Shown here piece after piece: positions 12,363-22,808 of a stretch of 64,000 nt of DNA (the stretch's first letter is position 1; every line of letters begins with the position of its first letter). The position numbers and the translations under genes were made by a program. The DNA comes from Selaginella moellendorffii. Lineage: Eukaryota > Streptophyta > Lycopodiopsida > Selaginellales > Selaginellaceae. Location of the stretch: NCBI RefSeq assembly GCF_000143415.4, contig NW_003314263.1, positions 3,097,436 to 3,161,435 on the forward strand, read 5' to 3'. The notes below the pieces were generated by a model. The model was not told where the DNA came from. It searched no databases and was given only the letters and a program-made list of their open reading frames with translations.

Positions 12363-13247
12363 ATGCTGACGCATTTCATTTCAGAGTCACGGCGAAGGTA
12401 CTGTATCGTTTTTGATCTGAACGGTGTTCTTTTCTCCCATGAGCGTGGCTCGTCCTCGAATGTCACTGCACCCTCCAAAGCCTGCGGTCGCAAGTTGGTC
12501 AAAAGAGACAGATTCACATTAATCACACGGGAGAAACTGCGGCATCTAATAATGACCATGCGACACTTAAAATAGAGGGCCGGGTTCAATTTGCAATTGG
12601 GAGTTTGGACATCCATGATGCGCCACAATGCATTAACGTTGCTACAGATGATACATGATCAGACGCGAGTAATATTACCATTTGACTTTCTCCTAACGCA
12701 GGAGGATTGCTTGACTATGGTCCATGTGAGGGGTAGCAAGCCCATCTTCGTTAAGCCAGAGGCTGTAGTGATGAACCGGACTGCTAGGTCAAGTGAAATC
12801 CTCATCATCGATGACTCGCCGATTAAAACTGCAGCGAACACGCACACATATGCAGTGCACCCCATCTCTTGCAGTATGGAAACTAGGGAGAAGAAACCGT
12901 ATGTTCTGGGGGACCTTGCAAAACGGCTTGGAGCGATGGTGATAGAGAACCGGCCAGTCCAGGAGGTGGCTGCAGAAATCAACCAAATGGCAGATGGAAT
13001 GGTATATCAGAAGCCATTTGATCGGACAGACACCAGTCATCATTTATGGCATGTATATTGTCTAGCCAAGCACTATCTGCATCTCCATAATCTGCTCAAC
13101 CGGATGGGTTCTTCAACCACTGAACATGAGCGTGGACGTATTAGAGAAGAGATGGCATTACTATTGGGTTTAAATCCTGATAGTGTGGAGAGTGATGAAA
13201 TTCCAAGATTATTGTATAGGCGTTGGAGGCAAAAAATAACAGTCTGA
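12363..13247 (+). pseudogene. FCP1/HAD phosphatase-like domain in nested element
   Basis: One frame runs from about 12,385 to the TGA at 13,245, with a single TAG at 12573. Motif I appears as YCIVFDLNGVLF; the second Asp of the usual DxD is Asn, as in the DLNG versions common in plant FCP1-homology proteins. LGVWTSMMRHNALTLL matches the motif II region of FCP1-like phosphatases, and ILIIDDSPIK matches motif IV. The C-terminal about 100 residues are helical and unassigned. It is probably the 3' end of the plus-strand gene. A host phosphatase-like domain captured by a transposon is one reading; a native component of the element is the other. Activity is doubtful with DxN in motif I. Confidence 0.55.
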
Positions 13248-13647
13248 GATGGCATGTATTTATTTAAAAATGTAACTTATTATGGCATGGGGTTCCATGC
13301 CATTGTATTAATATTAAAAGACAATTCTTTGAGAGGATTTGCATTATACTAGAAGTGTTACAGCATGTTATTGGAAGTCTACGAAGTTGTTTTATTAATA
13401 AGGGGAAAGTAAAGATTGAATGGGGACTTGGGCTCCATCTAGACTCGGAGCAACTGAGCCAATATTAAAAGGATGGAAAGAAATTAGATGACGATGACAA
13501 GGAGAAGAGAGAGGTGAAGCAGTGGCAGGGGGAGGAGAAGTGATTGAGTAGACATTTCCTTGTTTAAAATAAAATGGCATGTGCCTCAATGCAGTTGAAT
13601 TTTGTTATATTTATATACTATATAAAGGTTTGGAAACTTTATTTTAC

Positions 13648-13656
13648 AAGTGGGAT
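13648..13656 (+). repeat. 9-bp direct repeat AAGTGGGAT, right copy
   Basis: Identical to 2623-2631. Retrotransposon gag homology resumes shortly downstream. Confidence 0.5.
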
Positions 13657-14440
13657 AATGACAATTCCCACCTTAACGAAATAGAGCTTCTTAGGGGTCT
13701 CGTCCTACCTCGATCTATATTGCAGAGTTCCAACTCCTTGCCTTGGACAATCAATGGGATGAGCAGGCCTTGATTGACCAATTTTGTTTTAGCCTCAACA
13801 ACGGTGTCAAGGATTTGTTGCTCACCATGAAGGATCCCATGGATCTGTCGGATGCCATCAACAAAGCTGTTCGATGCGACAATTGTCTCTTTGAACGTCG
13901 TCAGGAAAGTTGCTGCACCACCGTTTTCCCGTCCCAGACTCAGGAATCCTAGCTTGAGTCTTCGGGGCATACTCCTGAACCTACTGCTCCGGTCCCAATG
14001 GATATCTCTAGTACTCCCCGACTCATCAAAGGGAAGTTGAGTCCTGCTGAGAAGCAACGTCAAATATCTCATAATCTTTGCCTCTACTGTGCTGATCCTA
14101 ATCACAAAGCAGCTGTGTGTCCCAAGAAGCCTCCCCGACTGCTCGAGTTCACTCTGCCTCAAAATCCACCTCCATTGCAATTGGGAAACGACCCTGTCCA
14201 AACAGAGTATGAGCTGTCTGTTTGGACTCCCCGAATAAAAATCACTTTTCTTCTTTATCAAGCTCCCCACCACTTTTCATCAAAGCCACCACCAATTCCC
14301 GCAACTTTTGCGTCCCATGTCTCCTTTCTTTCATCGGACAATCAGGACTCAAGGCTCTGGCACTACTGGACTCGGGTGCAACTTCCTGCTTCATGGACAT
14401 GGACTTTGTTGCCTGACATCACGTTCCTCTTTCTTCTACC
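13657..14440 (+). pseudogene. gag 3' half, CCHC knuckle and protease (chromovirus 1)
   Basis: After a one-base frame change near 13,690 the protein reads YIAEFQLLALDNQWDEQALI and LLLTMKDPMDLSDAI, the usual end of a gypsy gag core. A CCHC zinc knuckle C-x2-C-x4-H-x4-C lies at about 14080-14125 (CLYCADPNHKAAVC). The aspartic protease site is ALLDSGATSCF near 14,360-14,395, in a different frame, so at least one more indel separates them. Function when intact was capsid assembly and polyprotein processing. Confidence 0.8.
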
Positions 14441-14876
14441 ATATGGGATTTGAGGGTTTAAGGCATCGGCGGGCATTTTGTGTCTCCATCTTCTGGACTT
14501 AGGGAAACGTTGCCCGTTCGAGTACACATCGGGTCCACCATCACCAATATCGCCTTCAACATCATCAACAGCGAATCCTCCTCTGTGGTGCTCGGCCTTC
14601 CTTGGTTCCAACTACATCAGCCTCAGATCTGTTGGAAGGAATTACAGCTTGTCTCTCCCACATCATCATCTTCCACAGCTTCCCCTGCTATTCATCGAGT
14701 CTGAATCAGGAAAAGTTCCCTAAACTCAAATCGGGGTTCTGTTCCTGACTCTACAAAGTTCTCACCCTCTTCTTTTTCCTCTCTTCCATCTTACATTAAA
14801 CAGTATCCTCATCTCATCATTCCATTTAATCGTACGTTTCCTTCTATCTCCACAATCATTATGAAAGAACTCCTTC

Positions 14877-16498
14877 ATGAAGAACCTCTTTTCCTTTTTG
14901 CTTTGCATGTTTTTCTTGTCAATCTTCCTGAGAAGTATCATGATTTTAGGGATGTGTTTGACAGGAAAAAAGCTAGTGTACTACCTATTCATTGGCCTTA
15001 TGACTGTCCCATTGATTTATAGGAAGGAGCGTCACCTCCGTGGCTACGGGTTATCCCCATCCGAGCTTAAGGCCCTCAAAGAGTACATGGATGAGAACCT
15101 TGCCTTGGGGTACATTCAACATTTGCAGTCCCCAGCTAGAGCACTTGTCTTCTTTGTCAAGAAGAAGTATGGGAGTTTGCAGTTAGTCATCGACTACCAA
15201 GGTTTGAACAAGGTGATTGTTCGGAACCGTTATCCGCTACCCCTGATCTCATACCTGTTGGAACGCCTTGGTGGTGCCCACTTCTTCACCAAGATCAACC
15301 TCCATGGAACATACAACCTGATCTAGATCCAGCCTGGTGATGAATGGAAAATTGCGTTCCAAACCCACTATGGCCACTTCGAGTACACTATCATGCCATT
15401 TGGCTTGACAAATGCTCCAGTAGTTTTCTAACATATGGCGAACGATGTCTTTCGAGAGTTTCTTAATCAGATGGTGATCGTCTACCTTGATGACATCCTC
15501 ATCTACTCAAAAACTTAGGAGGAGCACGACGAGCATATGCACAAGGTGTTGGCGAAGCTGCAGGAACACGGTCGATATGCGAAGCTTGAGAAATGTTCCT
15601 TCGATTAGGAGTCTATGGAGTTCCTTGGATACATTGTCACTCCTAAGGGTATCACGATGGATCCTGCCAAAGTCAAAACTATTTTCGAATGGGAGCCTCC
15701 ACAATCAATGTTGGACGTTCAAATTTTCCTTGGCTTCGCCAACTTCTACCGCAAATTCATTGATCACTACTCTGACATTGTCCTTCCTCTCACGCATCTC
15801 ACTCGCAAGGATGTTCCCTTCTCTTGGTCTTCTGCTGCTTAGTAGGCCTTCGACACACTCAAGGCGGCCTTTAGTTCTGCTCCCGTCTTGATCCATGCTG
15901 ATCCCTCACAACCTTTCTTCATCGAGGCTGACACCTCCGACTTTGCCATCAGTGCTATGCTGTCTCAACTTAGAGCAGATTAGGAATTCATCCGGTCATT
16001 TTCCATTCTCGGAAATTCCAACTTGCGAAGATCAATTATGAAATCCACAACAAGGAGCTCCTTGCCATCATGGATTCCTTTGGAAAGTGGCGTCGTTTTT
16101 TGGAGGGGGCGGGCCATCAAACAATAGTCTGGACGGATCACAAAAATCTCGAGTACTTTGCCACTTCCCGAGTTTCGAGCCATCGTCAAGCAAGGTGGGC
16201 ACAATTCCTGAGTCGGTTTGACTTTGTTATCAAGTACAGATCTAGAAAGCTTCAAGGCCTTCCTGATGCTCTTTCAAGGCGCTCCTATCTTAGTCTCAGG
16301 CCTGGTAATCCTACCTTCGATCAACAGGATCAAGTTATCCTTGGTCCTGATCGACTTCAAGTTATAGCAATTTCTCTGGCCCCTCAGGGCTCCTCCTTGA
16401 TGGATGCGATCAGAAATGATCTTCAATCTGATGACCTCGCCAGCGACATTTTCCCCCATCTTCAAGCTGGACACCTAGTGACTCCCGACTGCTGGTGA
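14877..16498 (+). pseudogene. Reverse transcriptase and RNase H (chromovirus 1), broken
   Basis: From about 15,032 the frame reads LKALKEYMDENLALGYI, the LVIDYQGLNK block and RNRYPLPLI. Catalytic YLDD (VIVYLDDILIYSK) is at about 15,478-15,516, so the active-site Asp pair is kept. FLGYIVTPKGI and FYRKFI follow, then RNase H with [30 protein letters not shown] and LPDALSRR (to about 16,280). TAG stops interrupt it near 15,324, 15,430, 15,517, 15,607, 15,841 and 15,980, all easily derived from Gln codons. The 14,450-15,030 stretch is the poorly conserved linker, in mixed frames. Confidence 0.85.
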
Positions 16499-16525
16499 TT
16501 TAACGAGTTTGAATTCTTAGATGGC

Positions 16526-17947
16526 TTGTTGTACCATGGGGAGCAGCTTTACGTTCCTAAAGGTGATGCTCAAAAGTTGGTCCTGATGGCATGCTACAAT
16601 AGCCCGATTGCTGGTCACTTCGGCATTGCAAAAACCTATGAGCTGGTTGCATGGGACTTTTGGTGGCCTCACATGGATGACTACATCAAAGCTTTTGTTA
16701 CCTCTTGTGACATTTGTGCCTGGAATAAGGTACCTCGCCACCTTCCTTCAGGTTTGCTTCATTCCCTCTCGGTCCCTTTAGGTCCTTGGGAATCCATCTC
16801 CATGGATTTCTTGAGTGATCTTCCGAGTTCTGGAGGCTTCAACAGCATTTTAGTCATGGTGGATCACTTCACAAAGATGGTGCACTTCCTGCCATGTACC
16901 AAAGAGTTTTCGAGCAAGGACATAGCAAAACTGGTATTTAGGGAAATTTTTCGACTTCATGGGATTCCTGCAGATGTGGTTTCGGATCAAGGACCTCAAT
17001 TCATTTCTCATTTCTAGCAACGGTTTTTACAGCTGCTTGGAGTGAAGGCCAACCTTTCTTCAGCGTATCATCATCAAACTGATGGACAGTCCAAACGAAC
17101 GATTTAGACATTGGAATAATTTCTGAGGTGCTTCATCAACTATCATCAGGATGACTAGTTCGATATCCTTCCCCTTGCTGAGTTCTCCTATAACAACTCT
17201 ATTCACTCCTCTCTTCGAGTTTCTCCCTTCTTTGCGAAGTCTGGCCGAAATCCCCGATTCAATTTCTCACTTCCTTCTCCATCTGAATCCTCTCGTTCAA
17301 ATCCCCGCTCTGAGGCATTTGTCTCTAACCTCCAGGAAATCCATAACTCCATCTCCTTTCACCTCTATTGTGCTCAGGAATCTCACAAAACATTTGCCAA
17401 TGTCCATCGTCAGGATTGTCCCCCTTACAATATCGGGGATAAAATCTAGCTCCTCAAGCGAAATATCTCCACCACCAGGCCATGTCCCAAACTCAATTTC
17501 AAATGTCTCGGTCCTTTCCCTATCACTGCTATCATTAATCCTATCACTTATCGCCTTGCACTTCCCTCCTCATATCAAATTCACCCCGTTTTTCACTCTT
17601 CTTTCTTTGAGCCTTATATTCCTAGTCCTATTCCAAATCGGGTCATTCTTCCGCCTCCACTAGTGCAGCTCAAGGATGGGTCTGAGTATGAGGTTCAGGA
17701 CATCCTTGATTCCAAGATCTCACGGTCTAAACTCTACTATCTAGTCAACTGGAAGGGTTATGGACCTGGAGAACACACTTGGGAACCTGCAAACAACTTG
17801 ATTCATTCTCCTAACTTTGTTCAAGACTTCCATTGCTACTATCCTTCTCATCCCAGTCTTCATTCTTTTTCTCCATCTCCCATCCCTCGCCGCCCATCTC
17901 ATCCTCCTCTTTGTTCTCATTCATGTCCTCGTTCCACTCATTCTTGA
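16526..17947 (+). pseudogene. Integrase and chromodomain (chromovirus 1), broken
   Basis: The zinc-binding HHCC region runs from GHFGIAKTYELV to SCDICAWNK. The catalytic core has SMDFLSDLP (first Asp) and VVSDQGPQF (second Asp), then YHHQTDGQSKRT before a stop. A frame change follows and the integrase C-terminus reads PLAEFSYNNSIHSSLRVSP. The chromodomain at 17,680-17,810 (YEVQDILDSKI, LYYLVNWKGY, HTWEPANNL) is intact locally and would target chromatin marks. A Ser/Pro/His-rich tail ends at 17,947. Confidence 0.87.
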
Positions 17948-17958
17948 GGAAGGGGTGT
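17946..17958 (+). other. Polypurine tract (chromovirus 1)
   Basis: Purine-rich GAGGAAGGGGTGT lies immediately before the 3' LTR, the expected plus-strand priming site. Confidence 0.7.
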
Positions 17959-18319
17959 TGTCAGGAATCCCCCAATTCTTGCCACATTCCTGACTCTCGC
18001 CGGATTCCTGACTTGCAGACCACATTCCTAACTCTCGAGACACTTCCCTATTCCTGACTCTCTGATTCCCTATACAATTCCTGAGTCTCAAGTCATATTC
18101 CTGATGATGATGTGACGCCTCCTCAACCTCAGCTATATTTAGGCCGTCCTCGATCCAAGAGTGATGGAGCTTTATCAACCTATAGTATATATAGGTTAAC
18201 TTTGTTCCATTTCTCCACAATTTGAATCAACGCTAGTTTAAGGTTTTTTCTTCATTTCCACTAGCTTTTCTTTTTATCTTTTGCATTTTCCAATCTTGAT
18301 CTTGTTGGGGGTCTTGACA
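17959..18319 (+). repeat. 3' LTR of chromovirus 1
   Basis: 361 bp, TGTCAGG...TTGACA, followed by the TCCTC duplication. It differs from the 5' LTR by about 43 changes counted by hand, almost all C/T or G/A transitions, and one 2-bp indel. Confidence 0.92.
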
Positions 18320-19200
18320 TCCTCCTATGAAACCAAATTACTTATTAATGCTTCTATTCTCCTTTACTTGTCCTCTTCAAGTTGTCGTTTGTAATTTCTA
18401 TCCCTCTTTGCAACTGCATGATCATTAAAATTATCATAATCTTTCTATAAACTCTTGAATTTAAACTTCCCGAAGGGTTCATTTAGTTCAATATTATTCA
18501 AACCTAAATCCAATGACACTTAACCCCAAATATCTTAAAACTCTTAACTAATTGAAAAAGATTGGACTTTTATGAGTCTTTTTTTTTGTTGCTTACACCT
18601 TTTAACTTCCTAATTGAATAATAGTGGATTCTACTCTAGTAAAGACATTTATTTTCCTGGCTTGGATATACCAAGCACAAAAAAATTTCAAGTCTCTTAT
18701 GTAAAAGAATTGAGAAAAAAAATTTAAATCTATTTTACATTTGTCATTAGTTTTAATAAAAACACAAAGATAATGAAGTTTAAGTGGCTATTGCTCCTTT
18801 GATATATGATCTTCTTCCTCTTATATTTCCTATACTAGTGCTCCAACTACTTCCTCTTCCAAGATTGTTTAGGCTTTTCTAAGCCAGTTCACCCATGCTT
18901 TTTCCTTATAAATTAAATGCATGGAAATAGAAAAGATTGAATATATAACATGCATAGTTTCTAGAACAAGCTTGCTGCCCTTCCATTTTCTTCTCTATAA
19001 AACTATACCCTAAATAGGACAGCTATGGCATGCAATCCAAATTCTAATCGATTGAGAGAAAATGTCATCAAGAGTGATCAACTTTGGGATGTTATGATAG
19101 AATATTCTATCTAACAGTTGACTATGTAGTTTCCCAAAAGCATTTGCAGTGAAGACCTTGAGATTGTATAAAAAATGCAAAAGAATGATTCTCACAAATT
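18320..19200. other. AT-rich spacer, no gene seen
   Basis: AT-rich right flank of chromovirus 1. No coding signal recognised. The 18,970-19,080 part is related to 37,185-37,300 (see the repeat entry). Confidence 0.5.
18970..19080 (+). repeat. Diverged copy of the 37,185-37,300 segment
   Basis: Both stretches share TGCCCTTC-ATTTTCTTC, AAAACTATACC-TAAA, GGCATGCAATCCAAATTCTAAT (here) versus GGGATGCAATCTAAATTCTAAT (there) and ATTGAGAG-AAATGTCAT in the same order. The copies lie beyond the outermost PPR fragments on the two sides, so they may mark the ends of a duplicated block. Confidence 0.6.
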
Positions 19201-19517
19201 CTTTGCCACAGGTGTGCGCCAATCCGATATCACCAATTGTGATCATCAGCCCCAAGACCATGATCTGCAAGAGCTCTGTGATATTGTTCCTGTTTTCCTG
19301 ATGGACCTGACATCATTCCTCTGCTCACCATATTGATTTGTTTTAGAGATACAGGATCAGCAGCAGCACCGATGCTGTGAGGACAAGGAAAGTGTGACGA
19401 TTTCAGAGAGGCCATGCTGCAGCTTGTTTCCTTCTTCTGACAGTTTTTCTAGAAGAACCTGAGTATGTACATCATCTATCAGGTAGACAAGTGTTTCAAG
19501 CAGTGGGGGAAGCATTA

Positions 19518-20182
19518 TTAGACAGATCTCACTTTGCATGGCTGATGAAAGAGCAGCACCTCGGTCGCATGGTCTTTGTTCATTTGATAGCTTCTTCCGA
19601 ACGTAAGATGAGTGGAAGCTCCAGTGCAGTGTCTTGGGTTTCGGAAATCTTGCAGCCAGTTCTTCATGTTGTTCACTGCAAATGTGTCGATGCAAAGCCC
19701 GAGCTCCTGGAGATCAATGAAGAGTGCCTCCGAGATAGTTGCCATCATCTCGATCATCGTCCAGTAGTTTACCAAGTCGTGCTTAGAGCCAGGGATCGTC
19801 TTGGCCCACGTGAAGAGCTTGAGAGATGCATCATGTTTGATCTTCTTGAGAGCAACGCAGACCTGGTGGGGGTGCGTTATCCCGTGCTTGAGCTTCTCAA
19901 CTATCTCGGACCTCCAGCTCCCTCCTCCTTCCTTCACAATCTCACACAAAGCATTGGAGACTAGAGCTCCTTTGCCTGGGAGTAAACCTAGCACCACCTT
20001 ACTGCTCGACACCATATAATTCCCCGTTTCTTCTGTTCCTTCTTGCAAGCTCCAATTCCACGATGAGGAGACATTCATCACCCGGTTGTCCACTGTTACT
20101 GACAAAGGCTGACCACTGACGAACTTGTTGCAACTGTGAAGCTCCGGAGGATCATCGTTGGTGTCGCTCACTATCTTGTAGT
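19518..20182 (-). pseudogene. PPR N-terminal region fragment A
   Basis: Reads leftwards from the retrotransposon junction. It shares with the PPR-SMR gene at 31.5-33.5 kb the string GITHPHQVCV, a KLFTWAKTIPG helix, KHDLVNY and an LGL-IDTFAVNNM helix, the start of the first PPR motif. After about 19,690 the similarity fades. The leading DTNDDPPELHSC stretch is the continuation of sequence at 27,507 on the far side of chromovirus 2. It is therefore half of a locus split by that insertion. No evidence of function. Confidence 0.7.
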
Positions 20183-21078
20183 TGTCGCGAATGTGACTTC
20201 AGGTATCGAAAGATATTTGTCGGCCAGTCCTTACGGGCACTCTTTCCTTACTGCCATGATGGTAGGAGGTCAGTACTGCTGGTCCCTTTTATGGTCTCCA
20301 CTCAAGCTAGTTGAGAAACTGGTCATCGCATGTGCACTTGACCAGATGAGCATAAGGAGGGAATTCTTACATGCTATTTATCAAGCATACTTGACCTGGT
20401 TAGAGAAACTCATTCGTTGACTTGCACTTGTTAGTGTTGGGAACCCCCGTGATATTGAGACTAGTCCCTCAATATTCGCTAGATGATAGCTTACTGTGTC
20501 TGCCAAACACCCTCGTTATCATACCCTTTGTGTTGCTATTTATGGAAAGTGTCTAGATTAGCTCATTTGGCATATCTACAGAATGTAGAGATCGGCCAGA
20601 ACACAATGGTGTTCGTCCCGTGTCCAAATTCGCAATCTAAGGCCATTCCATATTTAGTAAGTTTCAGACTTGTCCCAGAGACTAACTCCTAGTACTAAGG
20701 GAGGCTTGGGGTGAAAGCCCAAAGCGTGTGTCCCTCAAGGGGGGGGGGGGCTGTGGGGGGTTCCAAATGTATAATAGGGATAGTGGTTGGAATGCATGTC
20801 CAACCACCTAAGACATTAGTTTGGCTCCCGTTGGGCTGTGTCGCTCCTTGTTCTGCGTCCAGCTTGGGTCTAAGCCCAAGCTCCACGCTGCTCTAGTCGG
20901 TGGAGTACCCTCCTCCTCGCGTTAGGCCACCGGTATGCCAAAATTGTGCCAGACTCCATCTGACACCATTTTGCGTGCAGGTGCTGGATACAGGGAGCTG
21001 GTGCTCATGGGATTGTACCGGACCCTCATTTGTAGCGCAACAAGCTTGGAGTTCGGCTCCAAATTTAGGTGTGCTACA
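20183..21078 (+). repeat. 5' LTR of chromovirus 2
   Basis: 896 bp, TGTCGCGA...GTGCTACA. It contains a run of G at about 20,740-20,750. It lacks two short segments found in the 3' LTR and has a private segment (about 20,592-20,665) replaced there. Confidence 0.92.
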
Positions 21079-21080
21079 TT

Positions 21081-21091
21081 TGGTATTAGAG
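21081..21091 (+). other. Primer-binding site, initiator tRNA-Met type
   Basis: TGGTATTAGAG starts two bases after the 5' LTR. It matches the usual plant initiator-Met site TGGTATCAGAG with one C-to-T change. Confidence 0.85.
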
Positions 21092-21269
21092 GAATTGTCT
21101 CAGCGATTTCTATCCAACTTTTATCAGATTTTCTGACTCAAGTTGCATATGCAAAGACTTTTCTAGTAGATCTGAAGTGACTTGTGTAGGATTAGTTGAA
21201 TTGCACCATTCGGTAAAAATGTTGTTTGCATGTTCAGTTACTAATAGAGGCATGCATGCAGCTACAAGG

Positions 21270-22808
21270 ATGGTGAAGAGGAACCGTGTTGATGACGCTG
21301 AAACCTCTAGACAGGCGAATCGAGAGGAGGAAACTCCTGCTAGAGATGCTGCGAAAGAGGCAAAGGCTGAGTCAGAAGAGGAAGAGCCAGATGCTGCGGT
21401 GCTGCAGCGTATGGCTCAGGAAGTTGAGATCGAGAATTTGTGAAGGGAGATTTGCAAATTGAAGAAGGAGAACAAGAAGAGGAAGAAAGAAGCTGAGGTA
21501 GCTAAACTAGCTAAGCCTAAACAACTAGACTCCTCCTCAAGTTCTGAGGACAATGAAGTTCTGCAGCAACCCCCGGTTGCACGAGTTTCATAGTTCAAGC
21601 CTCCAAAACCACCCAATTTCAGAGGCATGCGGGACTATCAAGTTTTGGAGGACTAGGTCTACGATATGGAAAACTATTTCATAGCGGCAGACGTAGATGG
21701 TCGTACGAAAGTTGCATGCGCGCAATCCTTTTTCACCGATCATGCCAAAACTTGGTGGCGCCAGGAGTGTGCTGAAAAAGGGCAGACTAGAAGTTGGACC
21801 AAGATGCGGTCTCGTATCCGTAAGGAATACTTGCCAAATGATCTTGGTTTGAGACTTCGTGCGGAGCTGCAGCGGTTAAAGCAGCGAGGGGACCTTATGC
21901 ATTACGTTAATGCGTTTGCTCAGAAGCGCATTATGATTGCAAATATGAGTGACGAAGATGCTCGGAGTTATTTTCTGGAGGGTTTAAGTTCATTTTCTCG
22001 CAATGAGATTTTGAAGTTTAAGCCGAAGACATACCTGGAGTGTAAGGAGGCAGCGCAGCAAGTTGCCTTTAGTCACTCGCTCATGGAACAATATCAGCAA
22101 CCGCATGTTGGTAACTCGGATAAGAATAGAAATTCTGGGAAATTCCCAGAGCAAGGTGATCGGAAACAAAAGGTGGAAAGTAGGTACCGGCCTGGGGGCT
22201 CACAAGCTACTGTGAACAAAGGTGGTGGTGGTTGGAGACCACCAGCAGCTTCTTCTAGTCCTAGGCCCTCTATTCCTCCTCCTGGTGGGTACAAGCAGCA
22301 GCAACCTGCAAAACCTGCTCCTAGCGGAACGGGTAGTGCGGGTCATTGCTTCCATTGTGGAGAGTCGGGACATAGGTCCTTGGAATGTCCCAACAAGCAT
22401 AAGACAAGGTCTCAGGTTAATGTCATGAGGGACGACGGTGGTGGCAAAGCTGAAAGGGTTGACGAGTTGGTCAATGCGGACTATGAGGAAGAAGAGGTGA
22501 GTAACTTTCGTTACTTTCCTCAAGCTTTTCTTGTAGTCAATGCAAACACTGATCTGTTGATGTATCTGATAGGCTTTGTCCAAGGACACCGAATCCGAGT
22601 GATGATTGACACGGGATCTACGCACAGCGTGATATCCGAAGACTTAGTTAAGTTGTTAAGATTGAATGATGAGCAAATGTTGCCTATGCACTTCCGATTT
22701 GTGGAAGGTGGGCAAATAGCCAGAAAGTTTGTGAGTGATGTTCCAATAACGATATCCAAGTGGAAAGAAAGAGTGGACTTGGTAGTGTTGAAGATACTAG
22801 ATTTTTAG
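21270..22808 (+). pseudogene. gag and protease (chromovirus 2)
   Basis: ATG at 21270 opens MVKRNRVDDAETSRQ, followed by a charged coiled-coil-like region with a TGA at about 21,441 and TAGs near 21,591 and 21,654. From 21,666 the frame is open: gag core (WWRQECAEKG, RIRKEYLP, GDLMHYVNAFAQ), a Pro/Gly-rich linker, the zinc knuckle CFHCGESGHRSLEC at about 22,347-22,388 and the protease site MIDTGSTHSVIS at about 22,602-22,637. The frame ends at TAG 22,806, probably a former sense codon because the next residues continue the protein. Confidence 0.88.

Larger units (their letters stand above)
3151..13595. repeat. Dispersed palindromes, core GGCATGAGGCCTCATGCC
   Basis: Imperfect palindromes of 18-24 bp, usually bordered by AAT/ATT. 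Clear members: 3151-3171, 3238-3260, 4647-4668, 4704-4725, 6542-6562, 6612-6630 (near perfect), 6709-6732, 6975-7000, 7762-7786, 7841-7862, 7901-7921, 9171-9196, 10681-10704, 10822-10845, about 11014-11036, 12130-12151, 12205-12226, 13282-13304 and 13573-13595. Partial versions lie near 3300-3335 and 7059. Common variants are CATG/CGTG in the arms and GGCC, GGGC or GCCC at the centre. They lie in introns and spacers, and twice in coding sequence. I found none outside the nested insertion. Confidence 0.85.
2632..13647. mobile_element. 11-kb nested insertion carrying two divergent genes
   Basis: About 11 kb sits inside gag of the older retrotransposon. It carries a minus-strand DDE-like gene (3399-6467), a long divergent spacer and a plus-strand multi-exon gene (8059-13247). 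It also carries about twenty copies of an 18-24 bp palindrome seen nowhere else in the window. It has no LTRs and no reverse transcriptase, so a DNA transposon is the likely class. Terminal inverted repeats are not obvious: I see only GTAAAAT near the left end (2639) and its complement ATTTTAC at the right end (13641-13647). Possible classes are a Mutator-like element (9-bp duplication) or a less known DUF7869-based group. Both genes carry premature stops. Confidence 0.6.
1695..18319 (+). mobile_element. Degenerate Ty3/gypsy chromovirus, full length, with a nested insertion
   Basis: A complete LTR retrotransposon. Both LTRs begin TGTCAGG; the 3' copy ends GGTCTTGACA and the 5' copy GGTCTTGATA. 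The element is flanked by a perfect 5-bp duplication TCCTC (1690-1694 and 18320-18324). Internal order is gag, CCHC knuckle, aspartic protease, reverse transcriptase, RNase H, integrase, chromodomain, which defines a Ty3/gypsy chromovirus. Coding is interrupted by many TAG/TAA codons at positions where relatives usually have Gln, and gag is split by an 11-kb insertion (2632-13647). LTRs differ at about 43 of 361 positions by hand count, nearly all transitions, so the element is old and cannot move on its own. Confidence 0.93.

Noticed and set aside
15487-15891. 134-residue frame overlapping the RT region on the plus strand
   Set aside because: It is a shifted shadow of the RT frame, which carries the YLDD box; Ser/Arg-rich composition and no domain.
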